Assembly (NCBI GenBank): GCA_019973575.1
Contig: BPUI01000003.1
Span: 1 to 64,000, forward strand
From: Gemmatimonadetes bacterium T265
GTDB taxonomy: Bacteria > Gemmatimonadota > Gemmatimonadetes > Gemmatimonadales > Gemmatimonadaceae
Length of the DNA stretch: 64,000 bases
Reading direction: 5' to 3'
Shown here piece after piece: positions 41,586-50,737 of this stretch. Both the position numbers and the translations under genes were made by a program. Below the pieces are notes generated by a model. The model searched no databases, was not told the origin of the DNA, and saw only the letters and a list, made by a program, of their open reading frames with translations. The stretch's first letter is position 1. Each line of letters starts with the position of its first letter.

Positions 41586-42647
41586 TCACCGCCAGCCGGT
41601 CACGCGCGCCCCGCCGAAGATCATACGGTTCACCGCCGGCGCGAAGATGGGGTAGGGGAAGGTCGGCTCGGGCGCGGTCGCCTCGTCGAGCGTGCGAAGC
41701 TGTTCGGGTGTGAGCTGGACGTCGAGTGAGGCGAGGTTGTCGTGCAGCTGCTCGACCCGGCTCGCGCCGATGATTGGCGCGGCGACGCCCGGCCGCGAGG
41801 ACGCCCAGGCGAGCGCGACCTGCGCCGGCGCGCGTCCGGCCGCGGCGGCGACGTCCCGCAGCACGTCCAGCACGCGCCAGTTGCGGTCGGTGAACTTCGT
41901 GTTGCCGAACGGGTTGCTGCCGCTCAGCCGGCCCTCCCCGCTCGCGCCCTCTGCGGACTCCGTCGGCGCGCGCGCGTACTTCCCGGCGAGGAAGCCGCCC
42001 GCGAGCGGGCTCCACGGCACGACGCCGAGCCCGAGGTCGAACGCGGCGGGGACGTGCTCGCGCTCGATGCTGCGCTCGACGAGCGAGTACTCGAGCTGCA
42101 GCGCGATCGGGCCGGGCACGCCGTGCGCCGCCGCGAGCGTCGCCATCTTGGCGGCGTACCACGCGGGCACGTCCGAGAGGCCGAAGTAGCGCACGAGGCC
42201 GGCGCGGACGAGGTCGCCTAACGAATGAAGTACTTCGTCCGCGGGCGTGACCACGTCCCACGCGTGTAGCCAGTACAGGTCGACGTAGCCGGTGCGCAGC
42301 CGGCGCAGCGAGCCCTCGAGCGCGCGGCGGATGTTCTTGCGGCCGTTGCCGCCCGCGTTCGGGTTGGGCGGGGCGGCGTTGAAGGCGAACTTGGTCGCCA
42401 GCACGACCTGGTCGCGCAGGCCGCGGTCGGCGACGTAGCCGCCTAACAGCTCCTCGCTGCGCCCCTTCGCGTACACGTCGGCGGTGTCGACGAAGTTGCC
42501 GCCCGCGTCGACGTAGGCGTCGAAGACGGCCTTGGACACGTCGTCCGGCGACCCCCAACGCGGCGCGCCGAAGGTCATCGTGCCGAGGGCGAGCGGGCTG
42601 ACGACGAGGCCGGAGCGGCCGAGGGTGCGGAACTCGGTGAGCGGCAT
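41586..42647 (-). CDS. Aldo/keto reductase 1
   Basis: A 353-residue NAD(P)H-dependent oxidoreductase with the AKR (beta/alpha)8 fold. The tetrad is present: Asp54, Tyr59 (DTADVYAKG), Lys86 (VVLATKFAF), His128 (YVDLYWLHAWD). Other family segments are LGTMTFGAPRWG, WSPLAGGFLAGKYAR and the cofactor-phosphate region PIIGASRVEQLHDNL. It probably reduces sugar-derived or reactive aldehydes; its place upstream of a GH3 gene hints at sugar metabolism. Its start is three bases after the end of AKR gene 2. Confidence 0.9.
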   Translation of the reverse strand: MPLTEFRTLGRSGLVVSPLALGTMTFGAPRWGSPDDVSKAVFDAYVDAGGNFVDTADVYAKGRSEELLGGYVADRGLRDQVVLATKFAFNAAPPNPNAGGNGRKNIRRALEGSLRRLRTGYVDLYWLHAWDVVTPADEVLHSLGDLVRAGLVRYFGLSDVPAWYAAKMATLAAAHGVPGPIALQLEYSLVERSIEREHVPAAFDLGLGVVPWSPLAGGFLAGKYARAPTESAEGASGEGRLSGSNPFGNTKFTDRNWRVLDVLRDVAAAAGRAPAQVALAWASSRPGVAAPIIGASRVEQLHDNLASLDVQLTPEQLRTLDEATAPEPTFPYPIFAPAVNRMIFGGARVTGWR

Positions 42648-42650
42648 GCG

Positions 42651-43691
42651 TCAGCCCCGCGCGTTCGCCAGCTGCGTCGCGCGCGCCTGGCTCCACATCT
42701 CCAGCATCCACCCGGGATACTCGGCGGGGAGCCGGCTCACCGCGTCGAGCGTGCGCAGCTCGTCGTCGGTGAAGCTGACGTCGACCGCGCCGAGGTTGTC
42801 GTCCAGCTGGTCGACGCGCTTCGCGCCGAGGATGACGCTCGTCACGCGCGGCTGGTGCAGGAGCCACGCGAGCGCGAGCTGCGCGACGGTCGACTGCTTC
42901 TGCTCGGCCATCGCGCGCAGCGCGTCGATGACGTCGTAGGCGCGGTCCATCGCGACCGGCGGGAAGGCGAAGGCGGTGCGGCGGCTGCCTTCCACGTCCT
43001 GCTGTTCGCGCCCGTACTTGCCGCTCAGCAGCCCGCCCGCGAGCGGGCTCCAGACGAGCAGGCCGATCCCCTCGCTCGCGAGCATCGGGACGATCTCGCG
43101 TTCGAGGTCGCGCCCCGCGATCGTGTAGTAGGCCTGGAGCGAGGCGAACTTCGCGAGGCCGCGGTGCGCGGAGATGCCGACCGCCTTCGCGATCTGCCAC
43201 GCCGCCCAGTTGGAGACGCCGATGTAGCGGACGAGCCCCTCGCGCACGAGATCGTCGAGCGCGCCGAGGGTTTCCTCGATCGGCGTGGCCGGGTCGAAGC
43301 CGTGGAGCTGGTACAGGTCGATGTGGTCCAGCTGCAGGCGGTCGAGGCTCGCCCGCGCGGCGTCGAGGATGTGGCCGCGCGACGAACCGCGCTGGTTCGG
43401 CCCCGCGCCGGTCTCGCCGAACACCTTCGTGGCGACGACGATTTCGTCGCGCTTGATCCCGAGATTCTTCAGCGCCTGGCCGGTGATCCGCTCCGAGTTG
43501 CCGCCGGAGTACGTGTCGGCCGTGTCGAGGAAGTTGACGCCCGCCTCGACCGCGCGCGCGAGCAGGGCGTCGGCGTCGGCCTGCTGCACGGTGCCGACGA
43601 TGTTGTACGCGCCGTCCCCGCCGAATGTCATCGTGCCGAAGCACAGCTCGGACACGAACAGTCCCGTGGCGCCCAACCTGTTGTAGCGCAT
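42651..43691 (-). CDS. Aldo/keto reductase 2
   Basis: A 346-residue paralogue, first gene of the minus-strand run. ATG 43691 follows GGAGGATCGGTAC. The catalytic tetrad is Asp56, Tyr61 (DTADTYSGG), Lys89 (VVATKVFGE), His130 (HIDLYQLHGFD). The C-terminal cofactor site is VILGAKRVDQLDDNLGAV. It reads toward AKR gene 1 and GH3. The gene is divergent from an AraC regulator, and the 180-bp region between them carries repeated CGATCCTC boxes, so AraC control is likely. Confidence 0.9.
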   Translation of the reverse strand: MRYNRLGATGLFVSELCFGTMTFGGDGAYNIVGTVQQADADALLARAVEAGVNFLDTADTYSGGNSERITGQALKNLGIKRDEIVVATKVFGETGAGPNQRGSSRGHILDAARASLDRLQLDHIDLYQLHGFDPATPIEETLGALDDLVREGLVRYIGVSNWAAWQIAKAVGISAHRGLAKFASLQAYYTIAGRDLEREIVPMLASEGIGLLVWSPLAGGLLSGKYGREQQDVEGSRRTAFAFPPVAMDRAYDVIDALRAMAEQKQSTVAQLALAWLLHQPRVTSVILGAKRVDQLDDNLGAVDVSFTDDELRTLDAVSRLPAEYPGWMLEMWSQARATQLANARG

Positions 43692-43775
43692 GTACCGATC
43701 CTCCAGAATTGCGTGACTTCGTACGACCCCAACGCCTTTCCAATACTGGCGGGTCCAGACCGGAATGCCGTTGAT

Positions 43776-43805
43776 CGATCCTCGGCGATCGTTGCCCGAT
43801 CCTCC
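43776..43805. promoter_or_regulatory. Likely AraC-type operator, CGATCCTC boxes 21 bp apart
   Basis: CGATCCTC occurs at 43776 and 43797, exactly 21 bp apart, the spacing of AraC-family half-sites. A third copy is at 43696, overlapping the ribosome site of AKR gene 2. All lie between the divergent AKR and AraC genes. Confidence 0.5.
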
Positions 43806-43871
43806 GGCCGCGGTGCCAGGCCGGGGCGCGCGGGCGTAGGTTCGACGAGGACCGCTCACGGGAGGGAGGGC

Positions 43872-44750
43872 ATGGGACGGATCGGAGAGCTCGCGGCACT
43901 CGTCGCCGAGCTGCGCGACGGCGAGGGCCCCGGCGAGACGGCGATCCCGGGGTTGTACCTGTCGCGGTACACCGCGACCAGCGCGCCGCGGCACACCGTC
44001 GACCGCGCCGTCCTGTGCGTCGTCGCGCAGGGCGCGAAGTGCGTGCTGGTGAACGACGCGCGCTACGTCTACGACCCCGAGACGTACCTCGTCCTCTCGC
44101 TCGACCTCCCGCTCCTCGGCCAGATCGTCGAGGCGACGCCGGAGCGGCCGTGCCTCGGCGTCGCGGTCGAGCTGGACTTCGCCGAGATCGGCGCGCTGAT
44201 CGTCGAGGCCGAGCTGCCGCCGTCGGACCCGCGCTCCGAGCGGGGCGTGTTCAAGAGTCCGCTCGACGCGGAGCTGTTGGACGCGGTGATCCGGTACGTG
44301 GGCCTGCTCAGGCGGCCGGCCGAGATCGCGGTGCTCGCGCCGCTCGTCCGCCGCGAGATCTTCTACCGCCTGCTGCTCGGCGAGCAGAGCGGGCTGCTGC
44401 GCCGGATGCGGGCGGGCAGCGGTCAGGTGCAACGCATCGCCGCCGGGCTGGAGTGGCTGAAGCGGAACGCGACGCGCCCGATCCGCATGGAGGAGCTCGC
44501 GCGCGAGGTGAACATGAGCCCGTCGACGATGCACGCCTGGTTCAAGGCCGTGACGCACATGAGTCCCCTGCAGTTCCAGAAGCAGCTGCGGCTGCAGGAG
44601 GCGCGGCGCATCCTGATGTCGGAGCCGGCGGACGCGGCGACGGCGAGCCAGCGCGTCGGCTACGAGAGTCCGTCACAGTTCAGTCGCGAGTACCGCCGGC
44701 TGTTCGGCGTCCCGCCGCTGCGCGACGTCGGGCGGCTGCGGGCCGGTTGA
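43872..44750 (+). CDS. AraC-family transcriptional activator
   Basis: A 292-residue regulator; the ATG at 43872 follows GGGAGGGAGGG. The N-terminal AraC_N-type (YqhC-like) sensing domain is about residues 10-165 (GLYLSRYTATSAPRHTVDRA, then YDPETYLVLSLDLPLLGQI). The C-terminal double helix-turn-helix is about residues 190-285 (RPIRMEELAREVNMSPSTMH, LRLQEARRILMS, VGYESPSQFSREYRRLFGVP). In Proteobacteria, relatives such as YqhC sit next to and activate aldehyde reductase genes. The divergent aldo/keto reductase pair here reproduces that layout, so the same role is inferred. Confidence 0.88.
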   Translation: MGRIGELAALVAELRDGEGPGETAIPGLYLSRYTATSAPRHTVDRAVLCVVAQGAKCVLVNDARYVYDPETYLVLSLDLPLLGQIVEATPERPCLGVAVELDFAEIGALIVEAELPPSDPRSERGVFKSPLDAELLDAVIRYVGLLRRPAEIAVLAPLVRREIFYRLLLGEQSGLLRRMRAGSGQVQRIAAGLEWLKRNATRPIRMEELAREVNMSPSTMHAWFKAVTHMSPLQFQKQLRLQEARRILMSEPADAATASQRVGYESPSQFSREYRRLFGVPPLRDVGRLRAG

Positions 44751-44856
44751 GGCTGTCGGCCGGCGGCGCGGCGCGCGGCGGGGAGGGATGCGCGCGCGGG
44801 CGCGCGGCCACATATTGGCGCATGTCGCGTCCGGCATTCTTCTGGTTCCGGTCCTA

Positions 44857-46137
<1,281 letters not shown>

Positions 46138-46150
46138 CACCCGCGCGGCG

Positions 46151-48769
46151 TCAGTCGCGCGACCGGAGCAGGGCGGCGAACGGCGGATAGTCGCGTACCG
46201 ACGCGAAGTCCATGTCCGCGTGGTCGCTCAGCACGTACGACAGCCCCTCGGCCTCGGCCCGGCGGTAGAGCGCGGTGGCGCGGTCGCGGTCGCCGAGCAG
46301 GGCGGCGATGCGCGCGCGCGCGGCGGTCGGCAGGCCGTTCGCGTAGGGCACGTGGATCGCGGCGAGCGCGTCGTCCCAGCGCGCCGCGGCGGCCCGGTCG
46401 CCGCGGCGCGCGGCCAGGCCGCCGAGGTAGGCCACCGTGACCACGCCGCCGACGCCGTCACGCGCGAGCGCCTGGAACGCCGAATCGGCCGCGGCCCAGT
46501 GTTTGGCACGGTAGAGCGCGCGGGCGACGACGACGCGCCCCGCGGGCGTTTCGCGCACGGCCGCCGGGCGGGCCTGGTACCAGGCGAGCGCGCGCTCGGC
46601 GAGCACGTCGCCCTCGCGCGGGTGGCCGTGCGCGCGCAGCTCCCGCCCGCAGTCCCAGAGCACGCTCCCCGCGTCGTACTCGGGATCGTCGGGCAGCCCC
46701 TCCGCCCCGATCGCGGTGCGCACGGCGTCGTCGACCCGCCCCGCGCCGACGTACGCGATCACGAGGTCGATGATGGTCGTTTGCGCGCCGGGGAACTTCC
46801 GGACACCCGCCTCCGCGACCGCGACCGCCGCCGCGGGCTCGCCGAGCATGTGGTACGCCGTCAGCTGATACCCGGGCAGGTTGGCCCACCCCCGCATCCA
46901 TCCGCGCTCGGGATCGGAGCGCGCGAACGCGTCGGCCGCCTCGCGGAGCCGGCGCGCGCGCGACGCACTGATGCCGACCAACATGTCGGCCTCCGGCCCC
47001 GGGGCGTGCTCACGGAGCGCGTGGGCCGCGGCGACCGCGTCGTCGTACTGCCCGTGGAGCCAGTCCGAGACGATCGCGACGAGGTCCTGGTCGGCGGCAG
47101 AAAGGCGTTCGGGCCGCGCGTGCAGCGCCGCGATCATCGAGTCGGCCGCGGCCGGCTGTGCGAGCGCCTCGTAGTCGAACGCCGCCATGATGAGCGGCTG
47201 CGGGTACGTCGAGTCGAGCGCGAACGCGCGCCGCATGTGCGCCGCGGACTCCGCGAACTTGCGCGCGGCGAGGAGGTCCCAGCCGGCGATTGCCTCGCGG
47301 TACGCCTCGTACGTGGGCGGCGTGCGCGACTGGCGGATGAAGTCGCTCATCCGCGGGTTGTAGAGCGTCGCCATCGCGCCCGTCACGGCCTCGCGCGCCC
47401 GCTCGATCGCGGCGAACGGCGCGACGACGGGCGCGCTGACGGGCACGACGGCCTGGAGCACGTGGCCGTCCTTGGCGTCAGCGATCTGCGTCTCGACGCG
47501 GAGCGAGTCGCCGGTACGGTAGTACGTGCCCCAGACGACGACGTCCGCCCCCGTCGCCGCGGCGAGCGCGTGCAGTCGGTCGACCCCCGACGGCGCCAGG
47601 CCCGGTGGGCGACCCGCGTCGCCCGAGGCAACAACCGCCGTGCGCGCATCGACGACGCGGACGAGACCCGTCTCCCCTAATCGTTCGGTGATCCACCCGG
47701 CCGCCATCCGCCCGACCGGGTCGAGCGTGGTGTCGCCGGTCGCGTTGTCGAAGGCCGCGACGAGCACGCGCGGCATCGAGGGCGGATCGGCGCGGCCGTG
47801 ACGGGACTCGAGCACGCCCGCGGTCCCAACCGCGACGGTGAGCCCGAGTCCGGCGAGCACGCGCATGCGCCACGGCGCACGGCGCCGGCGTGCCGTCACG
47901 CTGGGCGGGAGGGAAGGCCCTGGCTCGGGCACGGCCGGCGCGGCTGGCAGGCTTGGTGCGGCTGGCAGGCTCGGCGTGGCCGGCGGCATGGGCGCGGCGT
48001 CCGCCTTCTGCGCAGCGGCGACGCCGCCCACCGGCACGCCGCCCGTCGGCGTCGCGTGCCGACCGGCTCGTAGGGCGGCGAGCCGCGCCGCGAACGCCGG
48101 TTCCGGCTCGGTGTCGAGCTCCTCGCGCCACAGCGTCTGGTAGAGCTCCCCCTGTCGAATCGCGCCGGCGGTGTCGCCGCTCGCGGCCAGCGCGTCGACG
48201 AGCCCGAGTGCGATGCGGGAGCTGAGCGGGTCCACCCCCGCCGTGCACCGCCACCACTGCACCGCTTGCGCGGCGTCGCCGACGGCCGTCGCCTCGCGCG
48301 CGAGCTCCTCGACCGCGCGCCCGAACCGCCCGGCGATCCGCGCGCGCTCGCACTCGGCCCAGCGCTCGAACTCCGGCGCACCAGGCACGTGCACCCCGTC
48401 GAGGAACGGGCCGCGGTAGGCCGCCGCCGCCCCGCGCCGGTCGTCCTGCGCGAGCGCCGCCTCGAACGCGCCGACGTCCGACGTCACGACCTCCGGGTTG
48501 AGGCGCAACTCGGCGGTGCCGACCGTGAGCGCGTCCTCGCCGAGCGTGCGGCGGAGCTGATACAGGGCCTGCGCGAGCGTGCGGCGGGCCGAGTCCTCGT
48601 CGCGCTCGCCCCAGAGCAGGCCGACGAGGCGCGCGCGACTGACGCCGCGGTCGCCGCCGACGGCGAGCACGGCGAGCGCCGCCATGCCCTTGCGTTGCGC
48701 GCCGGCGGCGTCGACGGGGACGCCGTCGCGGTCGATCGACAGGCCGCCGAGCACTCGCAATTGCAGCAT
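46151..48769 (-). CDS. BTAD (SARP-like) regulator with membrane segment, TolB-like domain and TPRs
   Basis: An 872-residue one-component regulator. The N-terminus is an OmpR-type winged helix plus BTAD domain: LQLRVLGGLSIDRDGVPVDA, LVGLLWGERDEDSARRTLAQ, ALYQLRRTLGEDAL, FLDGVHVPGAPEFERWAECE. A Pro/Ala linker and one transmembrane helix follow (MRVLAGLGLTVAVGTAGVLE, about residues 300-320). Next is a TolB/FlgO-like periplasmic domain (RVLVAAFDNATGDTTLDPVG, then ATGADVVVWGTYYRTGDSL) and helical TPR-like repeats. The design lets an envelope state control a cytoplasmic DNA-binding domain, which is an inference. The intergenic repeats at 48822-48865 are its probable target. Confidence 0.88.
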   Translation of the reverse strand: MLQLRVLGGLSIDRDGVPVDAAGAQRKGMAALAVLAVGGDRGVSRARLVGLLWGERDEDSARRTLAQALYQLRRTLGEDALTVGTAELRLNPEVVTSDVGAFEAALAQDDRRGAAAAYRGPFLDGVHVPGAPEFERWAECERARIAGRFGRAVEELAREATAVGDAAQAVQWWRCTAGVDPLSSRIALGLVDALAASGDTAGAIRQGELYQTLWREELDTEPEPAFAARLAALRAGRHATPTGGVPVGGVAAAQKADAAPMPPATPSLPAAPSLPAAPAVPEPGPSLPPSVTARRRRAPWRMRVLAGLGLTVAVGTAGVLESRHGRADPPSMPRVLVAAFDNATGDTTLDPVGRMAAGWITERLGETGLVRVVDARTAVVASGDAGRPPGLAPSGVDRLHALAAATGADVVVWGTYYRTGDSLRVETQIADAKDGHVLQAVVPVSAPVVAPFAAIERAREAVTGAMATLYNPRMSDFIRQSRTPPTYEAYREAIAGWDLLAARKFAESAAHMRRAFALDSTYPQPLIMAAFDYEALAQPAAADSMIAALHARPERLSAADQDLVAIVSDWLHGQYDDAVAAAHALREHAPGPEADMLVGISASRARRLREAADAFARSDPERGWMRGWANLPGYQLTAYHMLGEPAAAVAVAEAGVRKFPGAQTTIIDLVIAYVGAGRVDDAVRTAIGAEGLPDDPEYDAGSVLWDCGRELRAHGHPREGDVLAERALAWYQARPAAVRETPAGRVVVARALYRAKHWAAADSAFQALARDGVGGVVTVAYLGGLAARRGDRAAAARWDDALAAIHVPYANGLPTAARARIAALLGDRDRATALYRRAEAEGLSYVLSDHADMDFASVRDYPPFAALLRSRD

Positions 48770-48821
48770 CGCCCCTCCTCCCCGAGGCGCGGACCCGCCC
48801 GCGCCCGCCGAGCCCCGCCAA

Positions 48822-48875
48822 CTGATTGCGCGCTGATCCGCGTCTGATCGCCCTCTGATCGGGCGGGCCTACGGT
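48822..48875 (+). promoter_or_regulatory. Four 11-bp direct repeats plus -10 box: SARP-type promoter
   Basis: CTGAT begins at 48822, 48833, 48844 and 48855, an exact 11-bp period (units CTGATTGCGCG, CTGATCCGCGT, CTGATCGCCCT, CTGATCGGGCG). The last heptamer ends at 48861, eight bases before a -10-like TACGGT (48870-48875). SARP/BTAD activators such as ActII-ORF4 and DnrI bind heptamer repeats at 11-bp steps with eight bases to the -10 box. The repeats lie between a BTAD regulator gene and the outer-membrane protein gene. Confidence 0.7.
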
Positions 48876-48947
48876 ACGTGGCAGTTGCGCTACCGGCAAT
48901 AGGGCTGGTGCGCAACCCACTCGCGCCATCTGCTGAGGCCGCTGCGC

Positions 48948-49685
48948 ATGCCTGTCCCCGCGATCCCCGTACTCCCCCCGTCCCGCCCGACTGCCGCCTG
49001 CCGGCGCGGTGTCCGCCTGGCAGCCGCCGTGGCTGCCGTCGCGACCGCGCACCCCCTCCGCGCGCAACTCGTCCCCCTGGTCGGCTCGCGCCCGGCCATC
49101 CTCAGCCTCGGCGTCGCGGGCGGCTTCACCGTGCCGACCAAGAACGCCGACACACCCACGCGCGTCGGCCCCAACGGCCAGACTTATGTGCTGGTCCACA
49201 TCCCCGGCCTGCCGCCGCTCCGTTTCAACGTCGGCTATCAGAAGCAGACGTTCCGCGACGTGCTCGGCGTGCCGTCGCTCCCCGGCGGCCCGAGCACGGG
49301 CGCGACGCTGACGACGGTCGAAAAGGACCGCTCGCGTCAGATGCTGAGCGCCGTCGGCGGGATCACGCTGCCCCTGTTCCACCTCGGGCCGGTGAGCCCG
49401 TACCTGACGGCCGGGCTCGGAGCCTTTCACGTGCATACGCCGGCGGACACCGCCGTGACGGCCGCGGCCGGGAGCACCACGCCACTCGTCGCGACCGCCC
49501 CTTCGCAGTCGAGCGTCAGCTTCGGCGTGGACGGCGGCGCGGGACTTTCGCTCGCGCTCGGGCGCGTGGCGGCCTTCGCCGAAGGGCGCGTGCAGAACGT
49601 CTACTCCGACCACGGCGCGATCAAGAGCGCGCGACAGATCAAGGCCGTCCCGGTCGCGCTCGGCTTCAGCGTGGGCCTCTTCTGA
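48948..49685 (+). CDS. Exported outer-membrane beta-barrel-like protein
   Basis: A 245-residue protein with a signal peptide (VRLAAAVAAVATAHPLRAQ). The mature part is made of amphipathic strands and turns: ILSLGVAGGFTVPTKNADTP, MLSAVGGITLPLFHLGPVSP, VSFGVDGGAGLSLALGRVAA. It ends in LGFSVGLF with a terminal Phe, the BAM-recognition type of C-terminus. This fits a small porin-like or OmpA/OmpW-like barrel of unknown function. It is the first gene behind the 11-bp-repeat promoter (5' UTR about 66 bases) and is linked to the next gene by a one-base stop/start overlap. Confidence 0.7.
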   Translation: MPVPAIPVLPPSRPTAACRRGVRLAAAVAAVATAHPLRAQLVPLVGSRPAILSLGVAGGFTVPTKNADTPTRVGPNGQTYVLVHIPGLPPLRFNVGYQKQTFRDVLGVPSLPGGPSTGATLTTVEKDRSRQMLSAVGGITLPLFHLGPVSPYLTAGLGAFHVHTPADTAVTAAAGSTTPLVATAPSQSSVSFGVDGGAGLSLALGRVAAFAEGRVQNVYSDHGAIKSARQIKAVPVALGFSVGLF

Positions 49686-50611
49686 TGCGCCCGCTCCTCC
49701 TCGTCTCCAGCCCGGAATCCGCCGCGATGTGTCCGCTCACCACGTTCGTCGTCGCCGCGCTCGTCGCCGCGGCCCCCGTGCACGCTGCCGCCGCGCAGGG
49801 TTTTCTGCATCGGCTCGTCCACCACACGTCCGCATCCGCCGCCGTGGACAGCACCCGGCCGACCACGGTCGACTCGGCGCGTGGGAAGGATTCGGCCGCC
49901 ACGGCCGCGGTCCCCGTTCCAGTTACCGCTCCAGTTACCGATCCAGTTACCGATCCAGTTACCGAGCATCACGGCCGCTTCGGGGCCCTCGGCGGGATCG
50001 CGCGTGCCGCGGCGTCGCGCGTCGGGCCGGGCCTCGCGCTCGCCGAGCAGACGACCGGAGTGTCGCGCGGTACGGCCGCCCAGGTCGCCCTCGGGCTGAC
50101 CGGTGTTGGCGCCGTCGGGCTCCTCGCCAAGCCGGGCATGGTGGGGGCGGCCCTGAGGCTGGCCGGTAGCAATCCACTCGCCCGCCTGGGCGGTGGCGCA
50201 CGACTGGCGGGCATGCCCGTGCTGCCCGGCACGGGCATCGCACCGAGCGGCCGCCGCGCCACGCGCGACGCCGCGTCGGCCGCAACGCTGGCCGCCGCAA
50301 TGCCACCTGCCGCAATGCCGGCCGCGGTGGAAAGCGATTCCACCGCCCAAGCGGCACAGCGCGGGATGACGGAGAGCGACCGCGCGTACTGGCGCGTGGT
50401 CGACCGCGTCATGACCCGGATCCGGGCGGGCGATACGGTCGCGGGGAAGCAGTACTATGCCATGCGCGGCATGTATGACGCGAGCCGGCGGGTGCTCGCC
50501 GAGCCGCGGCCGCTCACGAGCGATCGCGTGCGGCGCTACGAACTCGGCGTGCGGGCGGCGGCGCGGTGCGGCGAGGAGCTGGCCGCGTGCCGGGATACGC
50601 CGGGCAGCTGA
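49685..50611 (+). CDS. Exported protein of unknown function, coupled to the barrel gene
   Basis: A 308-residue product starting at ATG 49685, overlapping the previous stop (TGATG). A signal sequence is present (LTTFVVAALVAAAPVHAAAA). A VPVTAPVTDPVTDPVT repeat (12-bp DNA repeat) forms a linker. The centre is hydrophobic, Gly/Ala-rich (VALGLTGVGAVGLLAKPGMV). The C-terminal 90 residues look globular and charged (SDRAYWRVVDRVMTRIRAGD, YYAMRGMYDASRRVLAEP) and end with two Cys. There is no recognised family. It probably works in the envelope with the barrel protein under the same BTAD-type control. Confidence 0.6.
   Translation: MRPLLLVSSPESAAMCPLTTFVVAALVAAAPVHAAAAQGFLHRLVHHTSASAAVDSTRPTTVDSARGKDSAATAAVPVPVTAPVTDPVTDPVTEHHGRFGALGGIARAAASRVGPGLALAEQTTGVSRGTAAQVALGLTGVGAVGLLAKPGMVGAALRLAGSNPLARLGGGARLAGMPVLPGTGIAPSGRRATRDAASAATLAAAMPPAAMPAAVESDSTAQAAQRGMTESDRAYWRVVDRVMTRIRAGDTVAGKQYYAMRGMYDASRRVLAEPRPLTSDRVRRYELGVRAAARCGEELAACRDTPGS
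49919..49966. repeat. 12-bp in-frame tandem repeat, four copies
   Basis: CCAGTTACCGCT/CCAGTTACCGAT units repeat four times and encode PVTA or PVTD. The period keeps the reading frame, so copy number can change linker length without breaking the gene. Confidence 0.8.
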
Positions 50612-50737
50612 CGGCGCCGGGCCGTCGGAGGTTGTTCGCCCGCGCGGTCCTGACTCCGCGCGCGCCGGCGTTCATCTTTCCGCCACGCGTTCGGCGGCGT
50701 GTCGGACGCGTGTCAACGGCTTCCCCCGAGACACGTG

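Noticed and set aside
39913-43899. Minus-strand open frame of 1328 codons spanning GH3 and both reductases
   Set aside because: It is the wrong frame of three well-supported genes on the same strand; stop-free only because of high G+C.
44788-44856. Upstream start ATG 44788 for the histidine kinase
   Set aside because: GGGAGGG touches the ATG with no spacer, and the added codons (ATA, TTG, ATT, CTT, GTT, CTA) are unlike coding DNA here.
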